Of a stretch of 38,374 bases of DNA, positions 7,780 through 17,332 are shown piece after piece. This stretch comes from Polynucleobacter sp. 31A-FELB. GTDB lineage: Bacteria; Pseudomonadota; Gammaproteobacteria; Burkholderiales; Burkholderiaceae. Under the pieces are notes generated by a model. That model was not told where the DNA came from. It was given only the letters and a program-made list of their open reading frames with translations, and did not search any database. The position numbers were made by a program, and so were the translations under genes. Each line of letters opens with the position of its first letter. Positions within the stretch are counted from its first letter, which is position 1. Location: assembly GCF_018882405.1 (NCBI RefSeq), contig NZ_JACVOO010000020.1:1-38374 (forward strand), in the 5' to 3' direction.

Positions 7780-7965
7780 ATGAAATGCAATATCGGACAT
7801 ACTGACCGCGTTCTACGAATGACTGTTGGCGTTACTTTGATGGGGCTTGCAGGTTTTGGAATTACTGGTCCTTGGGCTTGGATTGGCATCATCCCATTAC
7901 TTACTGGAATGATTGGCAATTGCCCGGCCTATAGCATTTTGGGTATTAATACTGCTAAGAAGTAA
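7780..7965 (+). CDS. DUF2892 (YgaP-like) small membrane protein
   Basis: A 61-residue protein that begins MKCNIGHTDRVLRMTVG and ends GNCPAYSILGINT, the two hallmarks of DUF2892 (inner membrane domain found alone or fused to rhodanese in YgaP). Two hydrophobic helices fill residues 14-28 and 31-47. It has one Cys near each end (C3, C49). AAGAGG lies upstream of the ATG. The function is unknown; it ends 11 bases from the convergent trxC gene. Confidence 0.85.
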   Translation: MKCNIGHTDRVLRMTVGVTLMGLAGFGITGPWAWIGIIPLLTGMIGNCPAYSILGINTAKK

Positions 7966-7976
7966 GTTGCAACGCC

Positions 7977-8399
7977 TTAGGTCAGTAGTTGTTGCACAAA
8001 TTGCTCTAATTGAGCTGGCGGTAGTGCACCGCTAACGCGGTGAACCTCTTTGCCATTTTTGAATCCCGCTAGCGTTGGTATTGAGCGGATATTCCATTGT
8101 GACCCGAGCAGTTGCTCTGCCTCGGTATTTACCTTCACAAACAATACTTGATTGGCGTGAGTAATGGCGCTTGCCTCAAATGTTGGCCCAAACATTTTGC
8201 ACGGTCCACACCATGGCGCCCAGAAATCCACTATCACCGGCATGACTGATTGGGTAACCAGCTCGCTAAAGTTTGCGGCTGTTGCGTTGATGGGTAGCGA
8301 TAGCAACTCCTGCTTGCAAGCCCCGCAGATAGGAGTTTGATTCAGTCTCTCAGCAGGAACTCGATTGCCTTTACTGCAGTGCGGACAATGAATAATCAT
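7977..8399 (-). CDS. trxC: Thioredoxin 2 (TrxC)
   Basis: A 140-residue cytoplasmic disulfide reductase. The N-terminal zinc ribbon has C5-P-H-C8 and C25-G-A-C28, which distinguishes TrxC from thioredoxin 1. The thioredoxin fold carries the active site WCGPC (63-67) and the cis-proline loop SIPTLAGF. An AAGGAG ribosome binding site precedes the ATG. It lies 29 bases downstream of tal and is probably its operon partner. TrxC is often induced by oxidative stress, but no OxyR site was identified here. Confidence 0.95.
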   Translation of the reverse strand: MIIHCPHCSKGNRVPAERLNQTPICGACKQELLSLPINATAANFSELVTQSVMPVIVDFWAPWCGPCKMFGPTFEASAITHANQVLFVKVNTEAEQLLGSQWNIRSIPTLAGFKNGKEVHRVSGALPPAQLEQFVQQLLT

Positions 8400-8428
8400 C
8401 TTGACTCCTTGGTGGTCACTCTGAATAC

Positions 8429-9397
8429 TTAATTACTTAATAAAGCCTCAAGCTTTTCAGTATCGATGCAGAAATTGCGTATTCCTTCAGCCAATTTTTC
8501 AGTGGCCATCGCATCATTATTCAACTGCAATCTAAAGTTAGATTCATCTAGCTTAAGAGGGGAGATGTTTTCGCTGGCAAGTGCGCTCGCAGCATTGCTG
8601 GCGTTGAGCTTTTTATCAACCACTGCTGTACTGTTCTGAAGATCTCCCAGCAACTCTGGGCTGATAGTGAGTAAGTCACATCCAGCTAACTCTAGAATTT
8701 GACTGGTATTGCGGAAGCTAGCACCCATGATCTCCGTGGAAATACCAAAGTGCTTGTAATAGTGGAAGATGCGCTTGACGGATGTAACGCCAGGATCATT
8801 TGCACCGCCGTTATCAACATCATTCCAATTGCTGCCGAGTTTGGCCTTGTACCAATCGGTAATGCGCCCCACAAATGGTGAAATCAATTTGGCATTGACT
8901 GCGCCACAGGCTGCAGCTTGAACCAAAGAGAAAAGCAGTGTCATATTGCAATGAATGCCTTCGGCCTCCAAAGCTTTTGCTGCCTGAATACCTTCCCAGG
9001 TACCGGCTAATTTGATCAAGACGCGTTTGCGATCAATGCCATGGGACTCATACAGAGCGATGAGGTGTTTCGCTTTGTTAATAGTAGCCTGAGTATCGAA
9101 AGAGAGACGTGCATCAACCTCGGTCGAAACTCTTCCTGGGACGGTCTTCAAAATCTCCAGACCAAACGCTACCAGGATGTAGTCAACTAAATCGACTGGT
9201 TTCATACCGGGATGGGCAGATTTAACTTGGTTTACCAATGCCTGATAGTTGGCTTGCTGGGCAGCCTTGAGGATTAGGGAAGGGTTAGTTGTGGCGTCCT
9301 GCGGTTGGTATTCCCGCATGCGTTCAAAGTCGCCGGTATCGGCCACCACGGTAGTCAGTTGTTTGAGTTGGCTCAGTGCGGTAGCGGAGGAAGTCAT
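8429..9397 (-). CDS. tal: Transaldolase
   Basis: A 322-residue enzyme of the non-oxidative pentose phosphate pathway that moves a dihydroxyacetone unit between sugar phosphates. The sequence is the TalB type: [13 protein letters not shown] (34-46), the Schiff-base lysine K129 in [24 protein letters not shown], and [12 protein letters not shown]. Length matches TalB (about 317). The gene is divergent from rpiA, another enzyme of the same pathway, with a shared AT-rich intergenic region, and trxC follows. Confidence 0.97.
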   Translation of the reverse strand: MTSSATALSQLKQLTTVVADTGDFERMREYQPQDATTNPSLILKAAQQANYQALVNQVKSAHPGMKPVDLVDYILVAFGLEILKTVPGRVSTEVDARLSFDTQATINKAKHLIALYESHGIDRKRVLIKLAGTWEGIQAAKALEAEGIHCNMTLLFSLVQAAACGAVNAKLISPFVGRITDWYKAKLGSNWNDVDNGGANDPGVTSVKRIFHYYKHFGISTEIMGASFRNTSQILELAGCDLLTISPELLGDLQNSTAVVDKKLNASNAASALASENISPLKLDESNFRLQLNNDAMATEKLAEGIRNFCIDTEKLEALLSN

Positions 9398-9439
9398 CAG
9401 GATCTTGAATGCTCTTATTTAATTAATTAGTAAAACAGA

Positions 9440-9468
9440 TTGAATATCATATGATAGATGCATAAATA
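9440..9468 (+). promoter_or_regulatory. Candidate rpiA promoter with an internal palindrome
   Basis: TTGAAT (9440-9445) and TAAATA (9463-9468) are 17 bases apart. The spacer begins with the perfect palindrome ATCATATGAT (9446-9455), where a repressor could act. The region between rpiA and tal is only about 109 bases, so both promoters must lie close together. The -10 matches only four of six positions. Confidence 0.3.
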
Positions 9469-9506
9469 AGGCTGTTCCAGTTCAGATAAAGGTATCGGGA
9501 AAGATC

Positions 9507-10217
9507 ATGAATCAAGATCAATTAAAACAATTGGTAGGTGAGGCGGCGCGGGATGAAGTATTAAAGCTACCTGCTGGCCAGATCCTGGGTATTGGAACGG
9601 GTTCTACCGCCAACTGCTTTATTGACGCCCTGGCACCCCATAAGGCGCATTTCTTGGGAACAGTATCGAGTTCTAACGCCACGACTGAGCGCCTCTTAAA
9701 GCATGGTTTTAAGGTCTTGGATCCCAATGAAGTGGATCAGTTACCCGCCTATGTAGATGGAGCCGATGAAATCGATCCTGCGGGCCACATGATCAAGGGC
9801 GGGGGTGGCGCCTTGACCCGTGAAAAGATTATTGCCTCGATGGCAAAGCAATTCATCTGTATATGTGACTCTTCCAAGCAGGTTACGGTACTGGGTAACT
9901 TTGCCTTGCCTGTGGAGATTATTCCCTTGTCCAAAGGAATTGTGACTCAGGAACTTGCCAAGCTCGGCGGTGCGGTAACACTCAGAATGGCCAAAGAGAC
10001 TCGCGCAGATTTAGGGCAGACGCCGAGTCAGCCTTTTGTGACAGATAACGGTGGCTGGATTCTAGATATAGCAGGTTTGAAGATTGCGGATCCAATTGCA
10101 CTTGAGGCACAAATCAATCAAATTGCTGGTGTGATTGCTGTTGGTCTATTTGCAAAAGAGAAGGCCAATATTTTGCTAGTGAGCAATGCGTCTGGCGTGA
10201 GCAGAATCACTTTCTAA
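9507..10217 (+). CDS. rpiA: Ribose-5-phosphate isomerase A
   Basis: This 236-residue enzyme interconverts ribose 5-phosphate and ribulose 5-phosphate. It shows the phosphate loop GIGTGSTANCFIDAL (28-42), DGADEIDP with the catalytic aspartates, KGGGGALTREKI with the catalytic glutamate, and the late VTDNGGWILDI motif. Length is a little above the E. coli enzyme (219). It stands alone on the plus strand, divergent from tal, and is followed by a bidirectional terminator. Confidence 0.96.
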   Translation: MNQDQLKQLVGEAARDEVLKLPAGQILGIGTGSTANCFIDALAPHKAHFLGTVSSSNATTERLLKHGFKVLDPNEVDQLPAYVDGADEIDPAGHMIKGGGGALTREKIIASMAKQFICICDSSKQVTVLGNFALPVEIIPLSKGIVTQELAKLGGAVTLRMAKETRADLGQTPSQPFVTDNGGWILDIAGLKIADPIALEAQINQIAGVIAVGLFAKEKANILLVSNASGVSRITF

Positions 10218-10223
10218 ATTAAA

Positions 10224-10259
10224 AAACCCGACGGGGCAGCAAGCTGATCCATCGGGTTT
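10224..10259. terminator. Bidirectional intrinsic terminator between rpiA and yggX
   Basis: A perfect 8-bp stem AAACCCGA/TCGGGTTT encloses a 20-base loop that can pair further (CAGC/GCTG). On the minus strand the stem is followed by TTTTTT, making a strong terminator for transcripts coming from argA-yggX. On the plus strand the tail is TTTGTTTG, weaker but usable for rpiA. Confidence 0.75.
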
Positions 10260-10263
10260 GTTT

Positions 10264-10404
10264 GCCATGATTCTTCATGGCGCAGGCAAGGGGAAGAGAT
10301 TTAGTTCCCAATGCCCATAAGCACATAGATATGCTTACGAGTAGTGGCTTTCGCCAATGTAGCCAATCACAGGATCTGACTGGCTACGATTCAATCCTAT
10401 GCCT
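10264..10404. ncRNA. Candidate structured RNA: string of hairpins between rpiA and yggX
   Basis: This 141-base non-coding stretch holds at least five short inverted repeats: GCCATGA-TTCT-TCATGGC (10264-10281), GGGAA/TTCCC (10291-10309), TAAGCA/TGCTTA (10318-10337), TGGC-TTTC-GCCA (10345-10356) and GTAGCCA/TGGCTAC (10359-10387). AGGCAAGG (10284-10291) can pair with CCTATGCCT (10396-10404), with one bulged A, to close the last four into a multi-arm junction. On the minus strand the strong T6 terminator at 10224-10259 would end such a transcript. It could be an sRNA or a structured 3' UTR of yggX. No known family was recognised and no promoter was identified. Confidence 0.4.
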
Positions 10405-10439
10405 CTGGATTTAAGTCGTCAAGCGATATTCAAAAATAA

Positions 10440-10712
10440 TTATTCAGCTGGCGGTACGTAGCCCTGAGCCATGTCTGCACCACCCTCAAAGAAGTATTTT
10501 TCCACCTGCTTGAGCAGATACTGGCGAGCACGAGGGTCGGCCATATTTAAGCGATTCTCGTTAATTAACATGGTTTGTTGCTTTAACCAAGCAGCCCAAG
10601 CCTCTTTGGATACTTGATTCCAAATCTTCTTACCTAGCTCGCCTGGCAGTGGAGCAAAGTCCATGCCTTCTGCTTCTTTATTGAGTTTGATGCATTGAAC
10701 CATGCGTGCCAT
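10440..10712 (-). CDS. yggX: YggX family oxidative damage protection / iron trafficking protein
   Basis: A 90-residue cytoplasmic protein of the YggX family. It begins [10 protein letters not shown], with the conserved Cys7 that is the redox-active residue in the family. Further conserved blocks are [38 protein letters not shown] and the terminal EKYFFEGG. In enterobacteria YggX protects iron-sulfur clusters against oxidants. It follows argA by 58 bases and is probably in the same transcript, ending at the terminator at 10224-10259. Confidence 0.95.
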   Translation of the reverse strand: MARMVQCIKLNKEAEGMDFAPLPGELGKKIWNQVSKEAWAAWLKQQTMLINENRLNMADPRARQYLLKQVEKYFFEGGADMAQGYVPPAE

Positions 10713-10770
10713 TTGTAATACCTTTCAAATACGGTGTACTAATAAATAATGAAAAAATAACTATAGAAGC

Positions 10771-12135
10771 TTAGAGATCTTTGGTGAGAACCATAGATTT
10801 GCGATCCCAGTTATAGATCTGCTTTCTTTCTTCGGGAAGATCGTCAACAGAGGCGCGCTTAAAGCCACGCTTTAAAAACCAATGCTCTGTTCTGGTAGTC
10901 AAAACGAAAAGCTTTTTAATGCCTTCACGTTTTGCCCGCATCTCAACGCGCTTGAGTAAACGTTCTCCGTCACCAGAGCCTTGAACATCAGGATCGACTG
11001 CAAGGCAAGCAAGCTCGCCCACGCCATTAGGGAAAGGGAATAGGGCAGCACAGCCGAAGAGAACGCGATCATGCTCAATAACAGAGAAGCGCTGAATATC
11101 ACGTTCAATGACGTCTTGACCGCGAGCAGCCAAAATGCCTTCTTCTTCAAGCGGGCTGGTTAACTGCAGAATGCCGCCAACGTCATCTTGATTGGCTTCA
11201 CGTAAGTTCTCAATATCGGATGAGGCCAACATCATGCCGATACCATCATGGGTAAAGAGCTCTTCCAGAAGTGCGCCATCTTGATTGCAAGGCAAGAAGT
11301 GAACACGGCTTACGCCAGCACGAATAGCTCTGCCAGAGATATTGAGCAAACTCTTCATGCCGAGATCGAGCTCGGGATGTTGAGCCACATATTCCTGCAG
11401 TTGTGGCATTGACAACTCGGTAATGTAATCACCTTCTTCATCCTTCAGGCCAGCATAAGGGCTGAGGAAAATGAGCTTATCCGCTTTAAGCGCAGCAGCA
11501 GTTGATGCAGCCACATCTTCAAATGCCAGATTAAATGCTTGACCAGTTGGTGAGAAACCTAAGGGTGAGAGCAACACAATCTTATTACTATCCAATGAGA
11601 GCTTGATAGAAGTCGAGTCTACTTTGCGCACCAAGCCGGTATGGATGTAATCAATACCCTCAACTACGCCTACAGGCATAGCGGTAATGAAGTTACCGGA
11701 GATCACGGAAATGCGTGAACCTGCCATTGGCGTATTAGGCAATCCACGACTAAATGCTGCTTCAATATCCAAACGCAATTCACCAGCAGCTTCTTTTACG
11801 CACTCCAAAGCCGCGGCATCGGTAATGCGATAGCTGTGCATGGCGCTCTTGCCGAATTGGCTCTTAATATTGCGTAAGGTTAACTGCTCCTCAATTTGAG
11901 GGCGGATGCCGTGAACTAAAACGATACGCATACCCATGGCATGCAACATCGCAATATCTTCAATCAGATTCTCGAGGCCGATTTCTTGGGCTAGCTCACC
12001 AGCAAAGGCGATTACAAATGTCTTCTCGCGGAAGCTATGAATATAGGGCGCAACATCACGCAGCCATCCTACAAAAGGAAAGTTGGAGCTTGATTCTTCG
12101 GCGTTTGAGCCGGGGTTTGGTGCATTTGTTGGCAT
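10771..12135 (-). CDS. argA: Amino-acid N-acetyltransferase (N-acetylglutamate synthase)
   Basis: This 454-residue enzyme makes N-acetylglutamate, the first step of arginine synthesis. The N-terminal two-thirds is an amino acid kinase fold (about 30-300, with VLVHGIRPQIEEQL) that usually holds the arginine feedback site. The C-terminal third is a GNAT acetyltransferase (about 310-450, with the acetyl-CoA loop VQGSGDGERLLKRVE and FLKRGF). Length and domain order fit bacterial ArgA (about 440). Its ATG lies only 17 bases from the divergent hrpA start, so its promoter must lie within hrpA. Confidence 0.95.
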   Translation of the reverse strand: MPTNAPNPGSNAEESSSNFPFVGWLRDVAPYIHSFREKTFVIAFAGELAQEIGLENLIEDIAMLHAMGMRIVLVHGIRPQIEEQLTLRNIKSQFGKSAMHSYRITDAAALECVKEAAGELRLDIEAAFSRGLPNTPMAGSRISVISGNFITAMPVGVVEGIDYIHTGLVRKVDSTSIKLSLDSNKIVLLSPLGFSPTGQAFNLAFEDVAASTAAALKADKLIFLSPYAGLKDEEGDYITELSMPQLQEYVAQHPELDLGMKSLLNISGRAIRAGVSRVHFLPCNQDGALLEELFTHDGIGMMLASSDIENLREANQDDVGGILQLTSPLEEEGILAARGQDVIERDIQRFSVIEHDRVLFGCAALFPFPNGVGELACLAVDPDVQGSGDGERLLKRVEMRAKREGIKKLFVLTTRTEHWFLKRGFKRASVDDLPEERKQIYNWDRKSMVLTKDL

Positions 12136-12152
12136 AGTGAGAAAATTATAGG

Positions 12153-15100
12153 GTGCAAGAGCCTATAAACCAACAAAAACCCAAAGCAAGCCCTGCGACT
12201 GTGCCTGCTTCCAACACCTCGCGACGGCTAGAAATTCGCTTTCCGGAGGAGCTGCCGGTTTCAGGCCAGCGCCAAATCATTAAAGATGCCTTGAGCTCGC
12301 ATCAGGTCGTGATCGTCTGTGGCGAGACTGGCTCAGGCAAAACAACCCAATTACCGAAGATCTGTTTGGACCTTGGTAGGGGCACTATCAACGGCGGCCG
12401 CCTAATTGGGCATACACAGCCTCGCCGTATTGCTGCGACAGCTACAGCGAAGCGTATAGCCCAGGAGCTGGGCACTCCCATCGGCCAAGACGTTGGTTAT
12501 CAAGTGCGCTTTGCCGACAAGACCAGTCAAGGCGCCTCTATCAAGTTAATGACTGATGGCATCCTGCTGGCCGAGACCCAGAGAGATCCCCAGCTTCGTG
12601 CCTATGACACCCTCATCATCGATGAGGCTCATGAGCGTAGCCTCAATATTGATTTTCTATTGGGCTATCTGCGTCAGTTGTTGCCTAAGCGTCCTGATCT
12701 CAAGCTCATCATCACCTCAGCGACTATCGACGCTAAGCGTTTCTCAGATCATTTCGCCATCAACGGCAAGTCGGCACCTGTCATTGAGGTGAGCGGCCGA
12801 CTTTTTCCGGTAGAGCAGCGTTACGAGCCACTAGAGCCTGATACGAAGCCAGATGGAAAAAAAGAGTCCAAAGAAGCTAAAGAAATTCCAGATGCAGTAG
12901 CGGAAGCAATTGCCAATGTCTGGCGAGAGGGGGCTTCAGGCGCTGGCGATGTCTTGGTGTTTCTGCCAGGGGAGCGAGAGATTCGGGATTGTGCTGAAGC
13001 GCTACGCAAAGATCACGTCCTTCAGCAACGTTTTCATCCAGAAATACTGAGTCTCTTTGCCCGCCAATCCGTTGCCGAACAAGAGCGCGTCTTTAATCCT
13101 GGCAATGGTCGACGCATCATCTTGACTACTAACGTAGCCGAGACCTCATTAACAGTACCCAATATTCGATATGTTGTCGACAGCGGTTTGGCGCGCGTCA
13201 AACGCTATTCTTATCGCAATAAGGTAGAGCAGCTCCAGATCGAGCCAATATCTCAGGCTGCAGCGAATCAAAGAGCAGGTCGTTGCGGTCGTGTATCCGA
13301 TGGTATTTGCATTCGTTTGTATAGCGAACAAGACTATTTAAATCGCCCTAAATTTACCGATCCAGAAATTCTGCGCAGCTCGTTAGCGGCTGTATTGCTT
13401 CGCATGAGTTCTTTGCGCTTACCCCGCATTCAAGAATTCCCATTCATTGATAAGCCTTTAGGTCGTGCGATTGCCGATGGTGTGCAATTGCTAGACGAGC
13501 TGGGCGCCATTATTTATGACGAAGATTCTGCAGGCGACAACAAGGATATTAATAACAGCTTCAAGTTAACCCCTACAGGTAAGCAACTAGCAGATCTTCC
13601 GCTAGACCCCCGAATTGGTCGCATGCTCTTGGCTGCTAAAGAGCAGAACGCATTACGTGAAGTCACTATCATCGCTTCAGCCTTGGCCACGCAAGATCCC
13701 CGTGATCGTCCGATGGATCAGGCTGCTGCGGCGGATCAAGCGCACTTACAGTTTGCTGATGAGCGCTCTGAATTCTTAAGCTTTGTGAAGCTTTGGGATT
13801 GGTATCAAGATGCGCTAAAGCACAAGCATAGCAATCGCCAATTAGAGAACTTATGCCGTAGTAAATTTTTATCCCCAAGACGTATGCGAGAGTGGCGAGA
13901 TGTTCATGGCCAACTCCATACGATGTTGGGCGAAAAGGGTTGGAAAGAAAATCCCTCAGCCGCTACTTACGAACAAGTTCACCTATCTTTATTAACAGGC
14001 TTATTGGGGTATGTTGCCAAAAAAGAAGAGGATGAAAAATCCCAAGAGCGCGGTAGTAAGACTGGTGGATATGTTGGTGCGCGCGGTATTCGTCCATTTA
14101 TTTGGCCGGGCTCAACTATTGGTAAGAAGGCCGGTGCTTGGATCTTGGCAGGCGAGCTGCAAGAAACCAATCGCATGTATGCCCGTACGATTGCCAAGAT
14201 TGAGCCTCAATGGGTTGAGAAGGTGGCGGCTCACCGCCTGGTTAAATCCCTGAGCGATCCTTTTTGGGATAGTCGTCAAGGTGAAGTCATGGCATTTGAG
14301 CGGGGCACTTTGTATGGCTTGCCGATTTATCACGGTCGTCGAGTTCGTTATGAGTCGCACAATCCAGAAGAGGCTCGCGAGTTATTTATTAAGCAAGCTT
14401 TGGTGCAGGAAGAAATGTTCGGTCGCATGGATACTCCCGCATTAATGAGGGAGACTGAGGCTGACGCTAGAAAAAAATACCCGGGTAGTTTTGAATTCTT
14501 CTGGCATAACCGCAGGCTGATTAAAGAAATTGAGGCATTAGAACATCGCTCTAGGCGCCCTGATGTCTTGGTAGATGATGATCTCCTATTCGCTTTCTAT
14601 AACTCACGTATTCCGAAAGATGTCCTCAGTAGAGATGGTATGAGAGCTTGGCTCAAGAAGGCAGCCAAGAGCGAGGGTGCTAATGAAGAGAGCGCCGACA
14701 GTCTCTTGCGTTTAGCCAAAGCAGATTTAATGCGCCATGAAGCCGCCGGTATTACGGTAGATCGCTACCCTAAAAAAATGATTGTTGGTGGTAGTGAGTT
14801 AAGCTTGACTTATCACTTTGAACCTGGCAGCCCTAAAGACGGGGTCACCCTGGTTGTTCCCTTGACGCTATTGAATCAGGTGGATGGTCGCCGCTGTGAG
14901 TGGCTGGTACCGGGTATGTGCGAAGAAAAGATTCACCTACTTCTTAAATCTCTTCCCCAGAAATTACGTCGTCACTGTGTGCCGCTACCGGAGTATGCAA
15001 AATCGTTCTTAGAGCGCATGCTGGCAGACAAACAGTTTGGGGTCGGCGACTTTTTAGATAGCCTGATCACGGATATTCGTAAAGAGCGTGGCTTGGAAAT

Positions 15101-16235
15101 TAAGCGGACTGATTTCAGACCAGAGTCCTTACCACTGCATTCATCTATGAATTTCCGCCTAGTGGATGAGCATGGCCGCCAATTAGAGCTTGAGCGCAAT
15201 TTATCCCGATTACGAGCTGAGTATGGAGAAACTGCCCGAACTGCGTTTCAGGCAATAGCCCAACAAGCGGTGCAGGAGGAGCTAGGCGGCGAAGTTCCAG
15301 CAACCACTCCAACTGCCTCCGTCAAAACAACTCAGAGCGCTAATAACGCTGCAGTAAAAAATGTCGAGCAGGGCGGTTACCGCAGCTGGGACTTTGGTGA
15401 GCTGCCTGAAACCCTGGAGATTCAAAAAGGTAACCGTACTTTATTTGGTTATCCCGCTCTAGTAGATCGCACAGAGTCATGTGATCTTGAGGTCTTCGAT
15501 GATTTGCTTGAAGCTAGAAAACATCACTGGCAAGGATTGCGCAGATTGTTTGCCTTATCCAATAAAGACACGCTTAAGGCATTACAAAAACAACTGCCCG
15601 GAATTCGGGAGCTTGGTTTACTGTTTATTAATGTCGGTTCAGTAGATGGCTTGATTGAGCAAATTCTCAATCTTGCTCTAGAGCGTGCTTTTATGAATGA
15701 TCCACTCCCAGTGAATGCTGAGCAATTTGCCGAACGCCTACAGGCAGGTAAGCCACGTTTGGCTCTGATTGCGCAAGAGATTTCAAAGCACGCTTTGGCA
15801 GCTCTTCAGGCTCACGCAGATCTTCAAAAGAAACTAGCCCAGGCCAAAGCTGCCTCAGCTGCTGCATATACGGACATTCAAACACAAGTTCAGGGCCTGA
15901 TATTTCCCAAGTTTGTATCCGATACCCCTTATGTGCAGTTGGTGCATTTCCCGCGCTATCTCAAGGCGATTGCAATGCGTATCGATAAGTTGCGTGCCAA
16001 TCCTAGTCGAGATGCGCAGTGTCAGAAAGACTGGGAGTCTGTTGCTCGGCCATGGCAAAAGCTGGTTCAAGGAAGCCGTGGTTCTGCAAACTATGCCATG
16101 TCTGAGGACCAGGCTTTGACGGATTTTCGCTGGCAACTTGAGGAGTTGAGGGTCGCCCTCTACGCTCAGGAATTAAAGACTCCAACCCCAATGTCTTTAA
16201 AACGCCTAGAAAAGGTCCTGGCCAGCTTGCGTTAG
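12153..16235 (+). CDS. hrpA: ATP-dependent RNA helicase HrpA
   Basis: A 1360-residue DEAH-box helicase. Walker A GETGSGKT is at 57-64, DEAH at 157-160, SAT at about 194-196 and the motif VI block QRAGRCGRV follows near 382. After these come the helicase-associated domain and the long HrpA-specific C-terminal region. HrpA acts on ribosome-related and mRNA structures; in E. coli it rescues collided ribosomes. The only reasonable start is the GTG at 12153, which has no clear ribosome binding site. There is no later Met before the helicase core. Length is close to the E. coli protein (1300). It sits 17 bases from the divergent argA start. Confidence 0.93.
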   Translation: MQEPINQQKPKASPATVPASNTSRRLEIRFPEELPVSGQRQIIKDALSSHQVVIVCGETGSGKTTQLPKICLDLGRGTINGGRLIGHTQPRRIAATATAKRIAQELGTPIGQDVGYQVRFADKTSQGASIKLMTDGILLAETQRDPQLRAYDTLIIDEAHERSLNIDFLLGYLRQLLPKRPDLKLIITSATIDAKRFSDHFAINGKSAPVIEVSGRLFPVEQRYEPLEPDTKPDGKKESKEAKEIPDAVAEAIANVWREGASGAGDVLVFLPGEREIRDCAEALRKDHVLQQRFHPEILSLFARQSVAEQERVFNPGNGRRIILTTNVAETSLTVPNIRYVVDSGLARVKRYSYRNKVEQLQIEPISQAAANQRAGRCGRVSDGICIRLYSEQDYLNRPKFTDPEILRSSLAAVLLRMSSLRLPRIQEFPFIDKPLGRAIADGVQLLDELGAIIYDEDSAGDNKDINNSFKLTPTGKQLADLPLDPRIGRMLLAAKEQNALREVTIIASALATQDPRDRPMDQAAAADQAHLQFADERSEFLSFVKLWDWYQDALKHKHSNRQLENLCRSKFLSPRRMREWRDVHGQLHTMLGEKGWKENPSAATYEQVHLSLLTGLLGYVAKKEEDEKSQERGSKTGGYVGARGIRPFIWPGSTIGKKAGAWILAGELQETNRMYARTIAKIEPQWVEKVAAHRLVKSLSDPFWDSRQGEVMAFERGTLYGLPIYHGRRVRYESHNPEEARELFIKQALVQEEMFGRMDTPALMRETEADARKKYPGSFEFFWHNRRLIKEIEALEHRSRRPDVLVDDDLLFAFYNSRIPKDVLSRDGMRAWLKKAAKSEGANEESADSLLRLAKADLMRHEAAGITVDRYPKKMIVGGSELSLTYHFEPGSPKDGVTLVVPLTLLNQVDGRRCEWLVPGMCEEKIHLLLKSLPQKLRRHCVPLPEYAKSFLERMLADKQFGVGDFLDSLITDIRKERGLEIKRTDFRPESLPLHSSMNFRLVDEHGRQLELERNLSRLRAEYGETARTAFQAIAQQAVQEELGGEVPATTPTASVKTTQSANNAAVKNVEQGGYRSWDFGELPETLEIQKGNRTLFGYPALVDRTESCDLEVFDDLLEARKHHWQGLRRLFALSNKDTLKALQKQLPGIRELGLLFINVGSVDGLIEQILNLALERAFMNDPLPVNAEQFAERLQAGKPRLALIAQEISKHALAALQAHADLQKKLAQAKAASAAAYTDIQTQVQGLIFPKFVSDTPYVQLVHFPRYLKAIAMRIDKLRANPSRDAQCQKDWESVARPWQKLVQGSRGSANYAMSEDQALTDFRWQLEELRVALYAQELKTPTPMSLKRLEKVLASLR

Positions 16236-16295
16236 GTCAAGTCGATCCTTGGCTAAGGGCACAGTCTAGGGCATCGATTGCTTACAATGTAAGTT

Positions 16296-17324
16296 ATGCA
16301 TACTTATCTCAGAAAAGCCAAATTTGGCACTATTTCAGCCTTGACTGCATTTACCCTGATCGGGTTTCAGAATGTCGCCCTTGCGCAAGCTCCAGCAGCA
16401 ACTGACTCTAAAGGCGAGCCCAAATTAGCAGTCGTGTTGAACTCTGGGGAAGCAACAGTCAGCTTGATCGATATGCCAAGTCGCAAAGTGATTAAGACTG
16501 TGCCGGTTGGTAAAGAGCCCCATCACTTGATGATGACTCCAGATCAAAAGACGCTACTGATTGCAAATGCTGCAGGTAATGATGTTGTCTTAATGAATCC
16601 CACCACCGGTGAGTTGACTGGCAAGATTCCTGACATCATTGATCCCTACCAAATTGGCTATTCGCCGAACCATAAGTGGTTTGTTGCAAACGGTAATCGC
16701 TTGGATAGGGTGGATGTCTATCACGCTCAAGGTGCAGACCTGAAGTTAGCCAAGTCGATTAAGTTAGGCAAGACGCCAAGTCACGTTGCATTTACAGCGG
16801 ATAGCAAGATTGCATTTATTACCCTACAAGATTCCAATGAGTTAGCGGCAATTGATTTAGATACCCAGACTGTGCTTTGGAAAATGACGACAGGTAAAGT
16901 GCCTGCTGGCGTTTGGATGACTCCTGGAGACCAATATTTATTGGTTGGTATTACTGGTGAAGATAATGTTCAGGTGATTGACTGGAAGAATCGTAAAGAA
17001 GTAAAACGAATTCTCACCGCGAAGGGCGCTCATAACTTCCGTCCCTTGGGCGATAAAAAGCATGTGTTCGTCAGCAACCGCATTGCATCCACTATCAGCA
17101 TGATCAATATGCAGACTTTGGAGAAGGTGGGTGATATTACTGGTTTGCCTGCAGGTCCGGATGATATGGAGATCACGCCTGATGGAAAAACGATGTGGGT
17201 CACATTCCGCTTTTCCAAAAAGGCAGGGGTGATTGACATCCCAACAATGAAACTAGTGACTGTGATTCCTGTCGGTAAATCTCCGCATGGTGTTTTCTTT
17301 ACCCCGCGTGCTGGTTGGGAATAA
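16296..17324 (+). CDS. Exported YVTN-type beta-propeller repeat protein
   Basis: A 342-residue protein with a signal peptide (residues 1-30, cleavage near VALA-QA) and repeated YVTN-style blades. Several blades have the form x-V-I-K-T-V-P-V-G-K-x-P-H-H plus M-T-P-D-Q/G-K-T-L (for example at about 62-84, 149-171, 220-240 and 311-335). It probably forms a seven-bladed propeller in the periplasm. Such proteins bind partners or surface polymers, but no enzymatic residues can be named. A small inverted repeat CTTAC-AAT-GTAAG lies just before the start. It leads a likely operon with the deacetylase gene 8 bases downstream. Confidence 0.85.
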   Translation: MHTYLRKAKFGTISALTAFTLIGFQNVALAQAPAATDSKGEPKLAVVLNSGEATVSLIDMPSRKVIKTVPVGKEPHHLMMTPDQKTLLIANAAGNDVVLMNPTTGELTGKIPDIIDPYQIGYSPNHKWFVANGNRLDRVDVYHAQGADLKLAKSIKLGKTPSHVAFTADSKIAFITLQDSNELAAIDLDTQTVLWKMTTGKVPAGVWMTPGDQYLLVGITGEDNVQVIDWKNRKEVKRILTAKGAHNFRPLGDKKHVFVSNRIASTISMINMQTLEKVGDITGLPAGPDDMEITPDGKTMWVTFRFSKKAGVIDIPTMKLVTVIPVGKSPHGVFFTPRAGWE

Positions 17325-17332
17325 TTTAGGTA

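Noticed and set aside
10264..10430. 6S RNA between rpiA and yggX.
   Set aside because: 6S RNA folds as one long rod with a central bubble. Here several short separate stems are favoured, and I could not build a rod. Kept only as a generic ncRNA candidate.
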